A DNA stretch of 64,000 nt from contig VZSE01013530.1 of assembly GCA_013398275.1 (NCBI GenBank), forward strand, positions 1,612,001 to 1,676,000, read 5' to 3'. The position numbers and the translations under genes were made by a program. The DNA comes from Promerops cafer (Eukaryota > Chordata > Aves > Passeriformes > Nectariniidae). The notes beneath the pieces were generated by a model. It made no database searches. It was given only the letters and a program-made list of their open reading frames with translations, and had not been told where the DNA came from. Position 1 is the first letter of the stretch; the number at the start of each line of letters is the position of its first letter. Positions 35,001 to 43,388 of the stretch are shown piece by piece.

Positions 35001-38000
35001 CCAGCGGTGACACGGCGGGACCTGCCTGTCCCCGGCCCCGCCGCTGTCACAATAAGAGTCTCCGCAGCCCGGACACTGTGTAAGGGCCGGAGCCGGGACT
35101 TGGGCAGGTGCCCGGGGGCAGCGGATCCCCCGCGGGCAGCGCTGGGACCGCCCGGCGCCCGGAGCCGCCGCTCCCGCGGTGCCGCTGCTTTGGACCGGCC
35201 AGCCCGGCTCTGTCCCTGCTCTGTCCCTCCTCTGTCCAGGCTCTGTCCCTGCTCTGTCCCGGCTCTGCCCCGGCCCCGGAGCGCTGGGGTGGCGGCGGGC
35301 ACGGCCCCGGCCCCGGCCGGCCCCAAGGGGAAGCGGCCGCGGCTCAGCGCTGCCGCTGCCGGGAGTGTCCCTGGCTCCGCGCAAGGGGGAGAAGTGCAGA
35401 AGCGGCCAGGTTTTGAGCAGAAAAGCAGCTGTTCTGCCCATAGCACCGTCACGGAGCAGCGAGCAGGGACCGCTGCAATATGCTTGAACGGCACTAAATC
35501 CCACTTTGCTATCCCAAGGAAATTCTTGCCCAGTGAAGCTGTGACTGACCCATCCCTGGTGTTCAAGGCCAGGCTGCATGGGGCCCTGAGCAACCTGGTC
35601 TAGTGAAAGGTGTTCCTGCCCATGGCAGAAAAAAGGTCACATCTAAAGTCCTTTCCAGCCCAAACCATTCTGGGGTTCTAAATTCCTTGTTTAATTCATT
35701 TACGAATTGTTTGTAGCTAATTGCCTCTGTAGTGATAAAACTCTGGTACTGATTTTAAGGCTGTGCACATAAAGGCAACAGACACTCGAGAGCCAGGTTT
35801 AAACGTGATTTAAACCCCCCAGCCGCAGACCCGAGCGAGCCCTCCCTCCGTGCCCAGGGCCACCTCCCCCTGCCTCGGGGCGACCCACACCCCGCTCCTG
35901 TAAGGAGCTCGGTCATGGATGTGTCTAAACAGTCATCAACTGAGTAACAAGACTAGTTTTGTGGAAAGAATATGATAAAATATGGTAAATATTACTATTT
36001 TGCTGTTTGTGTTTGTTATTACGGCTATTTCCATGGATGAAAAAATGCAGCTGTGGTGTTTTCACCAGAACAGCAGCAGATCCTGCTGTCAGGTTAGGTG
36101 ATTCGTATCCCTTTAATCATCAGCTTCAATGCCTAATTACATCTTAAATTGACATTATAGTGTTTTAAATATCTTAATTATACTTTGGCAACCCTCGCCT
36201 ATTGTTTAAAAACACCCCAAGCCCGAAAGTACCACAGCAGGGCTGCGTGTGGGCTCTCAGCTGCCTCCCATCTCCCTTCTCCGTGCCCGTGAGTGTCAGC
36301 ACAGCGATCTTCAAGAGGTTAATCCACCTCTAGTGTTTGTATTTAAACATCGCCCCATCGTTTGTGAACTAAAACTACACAGCAGGTGTTAATTGAGTGC
36401 TAATTTATATAAATTCCTCGCATGAAAGCGATTAAGGGAGAGAATTCGTCCCTAGTTGTCGGAGAGGTTATTTGCTTTTTACGGAAAAAAACCGAAACCA
36501 AACCAACCAAACAAAAGAAGAGTAAAATAATTAAAAATAGGTGGTTTGCACAGAGAGTACTCGGGAAAAAAGGTACCTGGATCATGCTCATTGCCCTGCA
36601 GGAAGCTGTGAGCACGGCAAAGGTCAGGCTCCCTGGCTTCCCACCAACCTCAACTTAGCGCTAAAGTCCGCTGCAAGGCATCAATTTAAGGACACATTTA
36701 CGCACTTAAAAGACTGGGAGCAACCGGGACGGCTTGTGTGAAAGAGAAGGAACAGGAAAGCCTGACATCCAGAAGGTAGGAAAAAAGGTGAAAGAACTGG
36801 AGGCTGAACTGATGAAGGCAGAGGAGCAAATCTCATCTCCTGTGCCAAGTAACTTAATAGTAGTGTGACCAGCACTGCGAGGTGTCAGAAATCAGCTTTT
36901 CTGTCCTGCTTCGGTTTACTCTCTAAGAACGGTGCCCTGCTGTTTGTGATTGGGTTCCTTCTCTCCTTGCTTGAGTCATATAGCAAAAAAATGTCTGGAA
37001 AAAGAGTTAAGGATCTGTTGCTTATTAATTAAGATACTTAAAAGCTACCTAAAATCCCTGCAATATATTAGTGTCTGAAGCCTCTTCTTTTGCTTGTATT
37101 GAGCTTCCTTAATGAAGTTAATAATAAAAAATGTTTTTATTTTGTTTCTTCAAGGCTGTTGAGGGCACTGTAAGCTGCAGGTGTAAAGGGCTCAGAAAGG
37201 AGTAGCTGGTAGTGACAGTCTTGTTGAATTGCATTTTCTAGCTTTTGTGGAGTGCCTGTTGCTAGGCAATAATTGGGAGAATATGGGTACAAGGATTTCA
37301 TTCATTTTATAGCTATTCCCAGTAATGGCTTTGCTCTGTCATCACTGCCTTTGCTGGTATTTGCCTTTGGTAATACAGTTGCAACCACACACACTACATG
37401 AGGGAATTATATGCTAAATCTGACTAACAAGACAGTTATTTTACAGCCAGCCATTAGCCATGATTGCTGAGTTTGAGGTAACAGCAATATTTACAATGCT
37501 GAGTCACATCCATAATGCTGTTTCAAAGCACCTGGCAGTATGTCTGTGGGATTTTAAGGTATTTAAATTCTCATAGATGGGTATATCTAGAAATTTGAAT
37601 AGTTTCTCCCTGTATTTTGAGATGTGTCCAAAGTCTGGACCAGTTAATGGTTTTTGTTTACATTTATTTATATATATATATGTATACACACATTTGTAAC
37701 CTACATTTTTAAAAGCTATTACATAGCTGATTTTGGTGGCATGGTAAATCCCTTTAGGCATTAGGGCCTGCTTAGGGTCCCAGCTGATTTCCCTGGAGTG
37801 AGCCTGGATTTCATAGAAGGGCTTGAAGCCAAACTGAGGGCTTCCTCTTAATGATCTGCATGCTGGTTATTGAAGCAAAAGCATTTTTACTCAGTGATTT
37901 AGCAGAAAAGTAACTCTTCTGCATGGAGACATCTATATTGAAATATGATCTCGCCTGTGGTAAAATTTGAAGGAGGCTGGTCAGAATTGTTAAAATAACT

Positions 38001-41000
38001 GGTTTAGTTAAAATGGCTGAGTACATCCAAAAATAATCTCTAAGCCAGGGAATGCTTTCTGTCAGGGACAGCCGTTTCCAGACTCTGTAACAGGATCACT
38101 GCAGCTGCAGGCTGGCACTCAGCTGGGAGAGCAGGCACACGTCTGCCTCCTCGTAGCTCTCACTGTCACTAACAGGACTGGGGGAATCCTCTGCTGGGCT
38201 TGGATAGCTGAACTGTCACCATGCGAGGTCAGTTATGCCTATAAACCCCTGAGAAACCCTCCAGAAATGGGGATGACATCACCAATCTGTGCATTCTAAC
38301 CTGCTTTGTTTCTCTGGAAACTGATAATGCAATATTTCTCAGGATAACTGATAATGCAATAAGTGTACAGCGACTTGAGAGCTGCATTTGGGATGGAAAT
38401 TGGATCAAGTCTTGGTATAAAATGGAATACTTTATTACTGGGGAGGATCTCCATCTCCTGAGTGGGGAGTGTCCCTACCATGGCATGGGACAGTTTTCCT
38501 TCTATCCAGTGGGTCACTGGTTCAGTGCTTTGCAGGTCTTGTCTTCACCATGCTTACAGGATCTCAAGTTTTATTGCTGCCTTACAGAACAGGAAACAGA
38601 AACATGAGGGGATGCTACTTGGCCAAGGCCACCAAGGAAGGTGGTGGCAACAGAACTGTGCCTTGAGATTTCCCAGGTACTGTGATCTTTGCTCACACTC
38701 TGCTGTGGAGCCAAAGGTCTCCTAGAGGACACTTAATTTGGGTGATGCTTTTAGGTTACTCACAGACAGGCACTCCTGCAAACGCCACCAGGCACTTCCC
38801 TGATGCTTTGGGTGGTTAGCCACTTGGTCAAATGGAGCCTGTGCTGTGACCTGCCAGGCTGGTGCTGCACATTGCCATTGTCACCCAGGCAGACAGCTCA
38901 GCCTACTGCATGTGCCTGGTCCCTGTCAGGGTAAGGGGCACTGCAGTGTGCAGCTGGGATCACTGGACAGTTCATGCTCTAAATGTTGTAAAAAGCTGAC
39001 CCAAGGATGTGATTTAGCTCTGTCTTACCGCAGAGGCGAAGCCTGAGGTGAATTTTCATAAGCTCCATGGAAATCTTCAGCTTGGCTCTTGGGGCTCTTC
39101 TGACCAAAGCTTGTGGCTGCTGCTCGAGTGCCCAGCCCGGGGCTCTCTGGGCTGTAGGAGGGCGGAGCAGCTGCCCCACGGTCCTTGGCTCCTGCTTGGC
39201 TGTTCCTGGGGAAGGTGGGTTTCTTCATGGTGACCTGCACAGCTGGCCTGGGGGCAGCACCTCCAAAGCTTTCCAGCTCTTTAGCTCCTGGAAGTAGAAT
39301 TGTCCCCACGTCAGGGAGCCGTGGTGGCTCACCAGTACAGCTCTGCAATAACAGGGGATGGGAAACTGGAATGTCTGAGCAGGTGGATGGGGCTCATTCT
39401 GCTCTGCACAGATTGAAACCTGCACAGCTGCACAAGCCAAACCTGACTTCTGGCCAGGGCTGGTGAGCTCTGGGTACATGCCAGGTGCTGTTCTGGCTGC
39501 AGATGGCTTCCAGCACGAGCCAAACAGCCCAGGTGGTGCCATAAACAAGGTATAGATACTGCCAACATGTTGGGCCAAGCTGGAATCCCTGGAGGCATGA
39601 AGCTCAGGGATGAGACTCCTCTGAGAGAGGAGCAGCCTCTCCACCTTGTCATCCTTGACCCACGAAGAAGAGGGACCAAAAATACAAACACAGAACAATT
39701 TGCATCCAGCTTTGAGAGGTACCCAAGCAGACTGCATTTTTTGGGCATTTCTTTTCTCTTGAGCCTACAAAATTGTTTGGGCCTGGCTTCTGCTTGGGAA
39801 ATATCTGTGATTCTGCCTGATGTTGAGCAGCAGCAAATTCTTTTGTGCTTAGTTGCTCAACACAGACATCCATGTGCTTACCTGGGGAAACAGAGAGATG
39901 TGCACTGGATGCTGCAGACCCAAATTCATTTTCAGCAACACATTTAAATATTCCAGAGTCTTCTGGAAAAGCTTCTGTAATAATCAGGGTGCAGACTTCC
40001 TCTGAAATAAGAGATTCAGGCATGGTGATGTACCACAAGAGGCAAATGTTAACCTGTAGGAATTGCTCTTTACAGGACTCTTTACTTAGTGATGGGGATT
40101 GGCACTAATAAAGTGCAAAAAAGTGATGTGGAAGGCATAGGAAGTCAAGGGGTTTAGAAGGAGCAAGATTAAAGAAGGCTCTTCCTGTGACATTAATGAA
40201 ACAAAGCACATTTTTTGTGGTGGGTATTTTGTTTGTGTAGTTGGTTTTGTTCAGTTGGTTTTTGGTGTATTTTTTGTTGTTGTTGTTTTGCTAAATCCTG
40301 TCTTTTCTTGCACAGGTTTAAAAGATTATAGGTCAGAATGGTTGATATGCTTTCTCTTAGCACAGGGTACTCTTCATTGGCTGAATGTAAGGAGATTGAT
40401 ACCTTTTTTTCAAGTGTTGTGGGTCTTTTGGGTGCCCAGGGCCTTTTGGGTGCTTGCAGCAAAATTAAGAACTTGAAAGCTCTTGGCCTGACTGACTATT
40501 GTCTTCTGGCTACCTTTGGACATTACTGTTTTATTTTGGAAGAGGTGGGAAATACTGAGTGTGGTGAGGAGTCTAACAAAACATGCAGTGTACTTACCAG
40601 GAACAGCTGATGAACAAGCCTCTGCTCAAGATAAGAGAGAAAGAATTTAAATTATCATAATGTCAGAATGGGAAAAAAACCCAAACCCTTCAGCCCTCAC
40701 TCCCTTTCCCACCTCAGCTGTCACCCTGGTTACAAGGGAACCATCTCCCTTTCTGTCCATCACAAGGAGTAGCATCTGGATAGGGAAAGCTCAGGTGTGG
40801 CTGGGGAGCCTGGTGGTACAAACCCCTCTCCACTGAGGTCATACACAAAGAGCTCCACTGAGATGGAGCACAAAGAGCTCTACTGACTCTGGAGTTGGTT
40901 GCTGTGGGTTTGGCGCTCTGGAGCCCTGACCTCATGCCTGGGAGTAAAAGAAATCGTTCGAAATGAGGTTGTGGTTTTTTTCCCCTGAGTTCCTCAGTAG

Positions 41001-42019
41001 GTCTAGTACATGGTAGCAATGCCTCCATGGCTCAGGAGGGCTGTCATTAATGACTAACAGCCTGGAATCTCCCCCTGTTGTGCCTGACCCACTCATGCAC
41101 TGCCAGAGGAAGTGCAGATTGTGCAGCAGCCTGTGACTTTGGGTCATCTGATACTGTAAGCTTAACTCTGCTTCTATGAACCATCTCCTGATTTTTATAG
41201 CAGTTCTCATTCCTGTCTTATCCCTGTCCCAATGAAATATCTGTACATCAAACAGGTGCAGCAACACCTACTTTTCCGCAGCATTCGGAAATCGGCAGAA
41301 TCCACGATCCGATCGTATTCCCTGTACCAGTGAACCTGCAGGGTGGGTGTGGAGTGAATGCGACACTCAAACACCACCAACTGACCCATGGTAGCTCTTA
41401 TGTTCTGTAGACCCTGGAGGAGAAAATATTTCTGTTAAGTGCCTGATCCAAGTGTTTCCCCATTGAAGCGTTTATTAGGAAATGATACACCGTTCTGTGA
41501 GGAAGATGGTCTTGCCCGTAGTTTCATTTTACTTACAATAGTTGTCTGAATTCTAAATGCATTTGCAGTGGGTTGTGAGTGGAAATTTTTTCACCAGAAG
41601 ACCAGCACTTATCAAAGCCTTGCTTGTGCATTTAAATAAAGACACAAATGCAGGAAAAAATTCTATTCCACGGGACGCAACATAATAAGGGTGGTTACAA
41701 TGTGAGGTTTCCACTTCAGCCTCCTTTGCAGGAAATAAATGAGATGAAATCCTGTAAGTGGTTCTGTCTGTCTGGATCATTTACCAATTAAGATGTTAGT
41801 TTGATAGCATCACTAATGAAGTATGCTAGCTTTTTTGAATTGTAAATGAACCAATGTTCCAGCCTAGAAATACTTTCTGATGGAACAAGAAATGCAAAAT
41901 CTAATGCTGGTAGTTGCAGGACAAGCTGTGTTGTTCAGACAACTTGTGCCCTTTACCTTTGTAAACACAGGTGTGGTTCCATAGGCAGACCCAGCCAGGC
42001 TCAGCGAGGGACTCTGCAT
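22845..42019 (-). CDS. MYOT: MYOT, myotilin, long form with N-terminal Ig domain (14 coding exons, 775 aa)
   Basis: Sarcomeric Z-disc protein of the palladin/myopalladin/myotilin family. Human myotilin binds alpha-actinin, filamin C and F-actin. Exons in transcript order: 41957-42019, 41272-41413, 40598-40621, 39882-40001, 39029-39287, 32563-33165, 30692-30842, 28688-28789, 26661-26710, 25965-26097, 24666-24873, 24016-24181, 23392-23525, 22845-23017. Total 2328 nt with every junction in phase. Layout: I-set Ig about 17-116 (C38, W50, C97); Ser/Pro linker 117-274; MFNYERPKHF at 275 followed by the Ser-rich region; RLTYEERMARRLLG near 455; Ig about 524-618 (C544, W560, C600); Ig about 626-718 (C647, W659, but no second canonical Cys, as in human); tail ending GLYESDEL. 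Human myotilin (498 aa) starts at MFNYERP, matching residues 275-775 here (501 aa). The long N terminus is predicted from splice sites and homology only. Confidence 0.9.
23392..23525 (-). CDS. MYOT: MYOT coding exon 13 (third Ig, second half)
   Basis: Acceptor CATTTTTCAG, donor GCAA|GTAAGT. It encodes LLHDNTGRICLLIHNANKKD and AGWYTVSAVNGAGVATCHAR. The position of the usual second Ig cysteine is Val, as in human myotilin (WYTVSA). Confidence 0.95.
24016..24181 (-). CDS. MYOT: MYOT coding exon 12 (third Ig, first half)
   Basis: Acceptor CCTTTAATTTAG, donor ATAAG|GTATCC. It encodes KEHHMPPTFIFKPQSKKVFE, LECQISAIPTPRIYWKRNNE (C647, W659) and TDRI. Confidence 0.95.
24666..24873 (-). CDS. MYOT: MYOT coding exon 11 (second Ig, remainder)
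   Basis: Acceptor TCCCTCACAG, donor ATTG|GTAAGA. It encodes VSGLPTPDVMWYQNGR (W560), HKMIVSEKGFHSFIFEAV and DAGTYECVAVNRAGEASFTV (C600). Near-identical to human myotilin Ig1. Confidence 0.95.
25889..25960. repeat. 26-bp minisatellite next to MYOT exon 10 donor
   Basis: Two exact 26-base units (25889-25914, 25915-25940) and a 20-base partial third unit. On the MYOT strand each unit is a pyrimidine-rich CCAACCTCTCCCTTCCCAAT type sequence, and the array ends four bases from the exon border. Confidence 0.9.
25965..26097 (-). CDS. MYOT: MYOT coding exon 10 (start of second Ig)
   Basis: Acceptor CCATTTTCAG, donor AAA|GTAATG. It encodes SRPSSRGDDRGHDSIQEKFF then FTQVPEDVVIEEGRFCRLDF (C544). A 26-bp minisatellite starts five intronic bases beyond the donor. 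Confidence 0.92.
26661..26710 (-). CDS. MYOT: MYOT coding exon 9
   Basis: Acceptor CTCTTCCCAAG, donor TAAG|GTAAAG. A small exon of 50 bases encoding HQNAENIRLQVPTTHV, matching human NSEHARLQVPTSQV. The competing GT four bases earlier breaks the frame. Confidence 0.88.
28688..28789 (-). CDS. MYOT: MYOT coding exon 8
   Basis: Acceptor CTCTGCTTTCAG, donor CAG|GTAACT. There are 34 codons in phase 0, RLTYEERMARRLLGPVNAAS and on to MQNAQ. The RLTYEE-MARRLLG motif is shared with palladin. Confidence 0.94.
28790..32562 (-). other. MYOT introns 6 and 7
   Basis: Introns flanking the exon at 30692-30842. No further exon, repeat family or RNA gene was recognised. Confidence 0.8.
30692..30842 (-). CDS. 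MYOT: MYOT coding exon 7
   Basis: Acceptor TATGAGTAG, donor CAG|GTAAGG. It encodes YSQPMYNKQAS and DQEIRGTKEALIQDLEKKL, ending CKDSLLQNGSQ, matching the short conserved helix of human myotilin. Confidence 0.92.
32563..33165 (-). CDS. MYOT: MYOT coding exon 6 (linker end, MFNYERP start of short form, Ser-rich region)
   Basis: Acceptor CTTCCTTAAG, donor CCTCA|GTAAGT, 603 bases. The first 71 codons are linker (ENPLQESLCSARQG...SSMCQPT). MFNYERPKHFIQSKN begins at base 32951 with A at -3, the start of human myotilin. It is followed by QPPGP, KQSSILIQPR and a long Ser run containing LSSSITLSS, the counterpart of the human Ser-rich hotspot for myofibrillar myopathy, and then NQSPAAFLCSVLPSQPGYNS. 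Confidence 0.93.
34019..34050. repeat. A-rich tract in MYOT intron 5
   Basis: Interrupted A homopolymer of about 32 bases. It may be a retroposon tail, but no element body was recognised beside it. Confidence 0.7.
34874..34882 (-). promoter_or_regulatory. strong splice donor at CpG island edge (alternative MYOT first exon)
   Basis: The minus strand reads GCTGTAG|GTAAGG, with the proposed exon ending at base 34876. Spliced to the acceptor at 33165 it would give a transcript whose first well-contexted in-frame ATG is MFNYERP (32951). Confidence 0.5.
35210..35275 (+). repeat. CTCTGTCCC-type short tandem repeat in CpG island
   Basis: Five to six imperfect copies of an 11-13 base unit built on CTCTGTCCCTG, ending in the variant CTCTGCCCCGG. 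Confidence 0.75.
35535..35680 (+). mobile_element. CR1 LINE 3'-end fragment
   Basis: The stretch containing CATCCCTGGTGTTCAAGGCC, GAGCAACCTGGTCTAG and CCCAAACCATTCT matches the avian CR1 3' end in order. It is 5' truncated, as is typical, and lies directly beside the intronic CpG island of MYOT. Confidence 0.9.
37667..37694. repeat. TA/CA microsatellite
   Basis: Alternating TA run passing into TGTATACACACA in MYOT intron 5. Confidence 0.7.
39029..39287 (-). CDS. MYOT: MYOT coding exon 5 (Ser/Pro-rich linker)
   Basis: Acceptor TACTTCCAG, donor CTGCG|GTAAGA. It enters with two bases completing the Gly left by exon 4 and leaves with two bases completed to Arg by exon 6. The 85 codons include VTMKKPTFPRNSQ, PPSYSPESPG and FGQKSPKSQAEDF. 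Low complexity and likely disordered. I saw no Ena/VASP FPPPP motif of the palladin type. The exact phase fit on both sides is the main support. Confidence 0.82.
39882..40001 (-). CDS. MYOT: MYOT coding exon 4 (N-terminal Ig, strands E-G)
   Basis: Acceptor CTTATTTCAG, donor CAG|GTAAGC. It encodes EVCTLIITEAFPEDSGIFKC (C97; D-S-G-x-F-x-C replaces the usual Tyr corner with Phe) and ends SSAHLSVSP. Very close to palladin ITETFPEDAGIFTC. Confidence 0.9.
40598..40621 (-). CDS. MYOT: MYOT coding exon 3, 24-nt microexon
   Basis: Acceptor TTATCTTGAGCAG and donor CTG|GTAAGT on the minus strand flank 24 bases in phase 1. Inclusion reads RKKACSSAVPEEVCTL, aligning residue for residue with palladin QKKPRSxAEPEEICTL. 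Skipping keeps the frame but deletes eight residues of the loop. Confidence 0.85.
41272..41413 (-). CDS. MYOT: MYOT coding exon 2 (N-terminal Ig, strands A'-C)
   Basis: Acceptor TTCTCCTCCAG, donor AAAA|GTAGGT. The 47 codons contain GQLVVFECR (C38) and VHWYRE (W50), then DSADFRMLRK. GQLVVFECR and WYRE match palladin/myopalladin Ig2 almost exactly. One base is left over. Confidence 0.9.
41957..42019 (-). CDS. MYOT: MYOT coding exon 1 (long-form start)
   Basis: It encodes M Q S P S L S L A G S A Y G T T P V F T K: 21 codons, phase 0. PVFTK is the typical A-strand entry of the palladin/myopalladin Ig2 domain, and QSP...G resembles the preceding linker there. Minus-strand acceptor TTTGCCATCTAG directly precedes the ATG, and the donor is AAG|GTAAAG. 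ATG is taken as start because the proposed upstream exon carries in-frame stops. Joined to that exon it has A at -3. Confidence 0.78.
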
Positions 42020-43314
42020 CTAGATGGCAAAGAAAAGAGATTTTTATAGATTAGTTTTTTCACATGCAGAAACCTGGCTGTGTTGCTGGCACTTTCCTTT
42101 GAAGCAGAAGAAGATTCAGAGTGTTTTGATCTGTTGTTCATGTTCTGGGCTAATAAATACCCCATAGAAAGTCTCCTCCACTCAGGTGCTTCAAGAGGAA
42201 ACAACTCCCTGGCCTGCAGACACCAAGGTAGTGGGAAGAGGAGCTGATAACCAGAAAATGTTGCTCAGAGCTTTAAGCCAATTACTTGCCCACATCTTGC
42301 AGCCTCTGTGTAAAAATCAGTGCTGCTGGCAGTAGCTGTCCCCTTCTACAGAGATCCTGACCTGGTTTAGCTGATCTCAGGTCTGGCACTCCCTGGCAAG
42401 TGTCGTGTCTGTGGTTGCTACAGTGAGGCTGAATGTAGAGAGATGAGCAGGATTTTTCTCCTCTGTCCTGACATCCTATGTTAAAGCTCAGCTGTCACAG
42501 AAGTTCCAGTAAGGCCTCTGATTAACCAAGAAAGGCAGTTTTGAGATGATCAAATATTTGCAGCGCAAGATATGTCCTTGTTCCATGGTGAAGTGTTGAT
42601 GTGCACTCATCTCTGTCTCACTTAGCTTTGGAAACATGTGTCTTGCATATAAATGTGCAACTGAAGTGCTTGGGTTTGTTTTGCTGTGACATTGGCCTTT
42701 TTAAAAAACCTTATCTTTGAAATAACCCATGTTTTCATCTCTTTCCCTCCCAGCCTGGGTTAAGATGTGAATCTGTCCCTAGGTGTTCTCACTTCCCCAG
42801 CTCTTGGCCACAGATGTGCTCTAAACCAGCTCTCTGTTCTGAAGTGAATCTTTGAAGTGTAACTGTGGCAGCCCCTTGGGCATTTCCAGCCCTGTCACCT
42901 GCTCCATCAGTTCTTGGCAATTCTGGCTAGGAAATGTTCCAAGCCTGAAAGCCCTTTTCCAGAGCTTAGGGTCCAGACCTTGATAGTCATGCTGACCCTT
43001 GCCTCTTAGATGCTTGGTGAAGATGAGCCTGAGCTGATCCTTGCAAAATATTTCTAGAATGCTGTAAATAATAATTTAAAATGTGTGTAACCTGCTCTTT
43101 GAGTGTCAGTAGATAAGGCTGAATTAAAGTGGTGTAACTCTGGTGAACAGAATGGTTGTGAGAGACTGCACTGGCTGAGGAACCAATGGACAGAAAAACA
43201 CTGCTGGCTCTCTGGTTTTACCTAGTGCGTGGGGGGAAAAAAAATGGGGCAGGATGGGGACAGAGGCTTTAGGAGGCTGAGAATACTTGATCCAATAATA
43301 TTTGGATCACTTAC

Positions 43315-43388
43315 TGTGACATTCCTCTGGCCCCGACAGGATGCTGAGACTTGCAAGGAGGCTTAGCCTTTGGGTTCACCCTAAGGAC
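43315..43388 (-). other. MYOT: candidate MYOT 5' UTR exon
   Basis: On the minus strand a pyrimidine-rich acceptor (TTTGTCTCTCCAG) and a strong donor (CACA|GTAAGT) enclose 74 bases. Joined to the ATG exon at 42019, the frame of the start codon has TAG and TAA upstream, so the exon would be non-coding and M1 would be the first in-frame Met. The junction puts A at -3 of the ATG. One short overlapping upstream ATG frame is present. Predicted from sequence only. Confidence 0.55.

Larger units (their letters stand above)
34720..35420. promoter_or_regulatory. CpG island inside MYOT intron 5, candidate promoter of short isoform
   Basis: The densest CpG stretch of the window (for example GCGCGGCGG, CCCCGGCCCCGCCGC and GCCCGGCGCCCGGAGCCGCC). 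It lies 1.6-2.3 kb upstream, on the MYOT strand, of the exon carrying MFNYERP. A strong minus-strand donor sits at its MYOT-proximal edge (34875). Long open frames here on both strands are a by-product of GC richness. It could instead serve an antisense non-coding RNA. Confidence 0.6.
33166..39028 (-). other. MYOT intron 5 (5.9 kb)
   Basis: The largest MYOT intron separates the new N-terminal exons from the mammal-like body. It contains the CpG island, a CR1 fragment, an A-rich tract and a TA microsatellite. Confidence 0.8.

Noticed and set aside
34934..35603. Open frames of 200-220 codons on both strands
   Set aside because: They overlap each other within the CpG island, where stop codons are rare. 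Their translations are Arg/Pro/Gly/Ala-rich with no family resemblance and no splice context.
40193..40462. Gln/Lys-rich minus-strand frame
   Set aside because: Arises from a TTG/TTTG-rich simple stretch within a MYOT intron.
41537..41552. 16-base segment ending in a good minus-strand GTAAGT donor
   Set aside because: Its length would break the frame between exons 1 and 2, which already join in phase, and the preceding sequence is a poor acceptor.
42041..42048. TATAAAAA on the minus strand about 25 bases upstream of the MYOT ATG exon
   Set aside because: A TATA box here would place the start site at the ATG itself, leaving almost no leader. The adjacent CTTTGCCATCTAG reads better as a splice acceptor.
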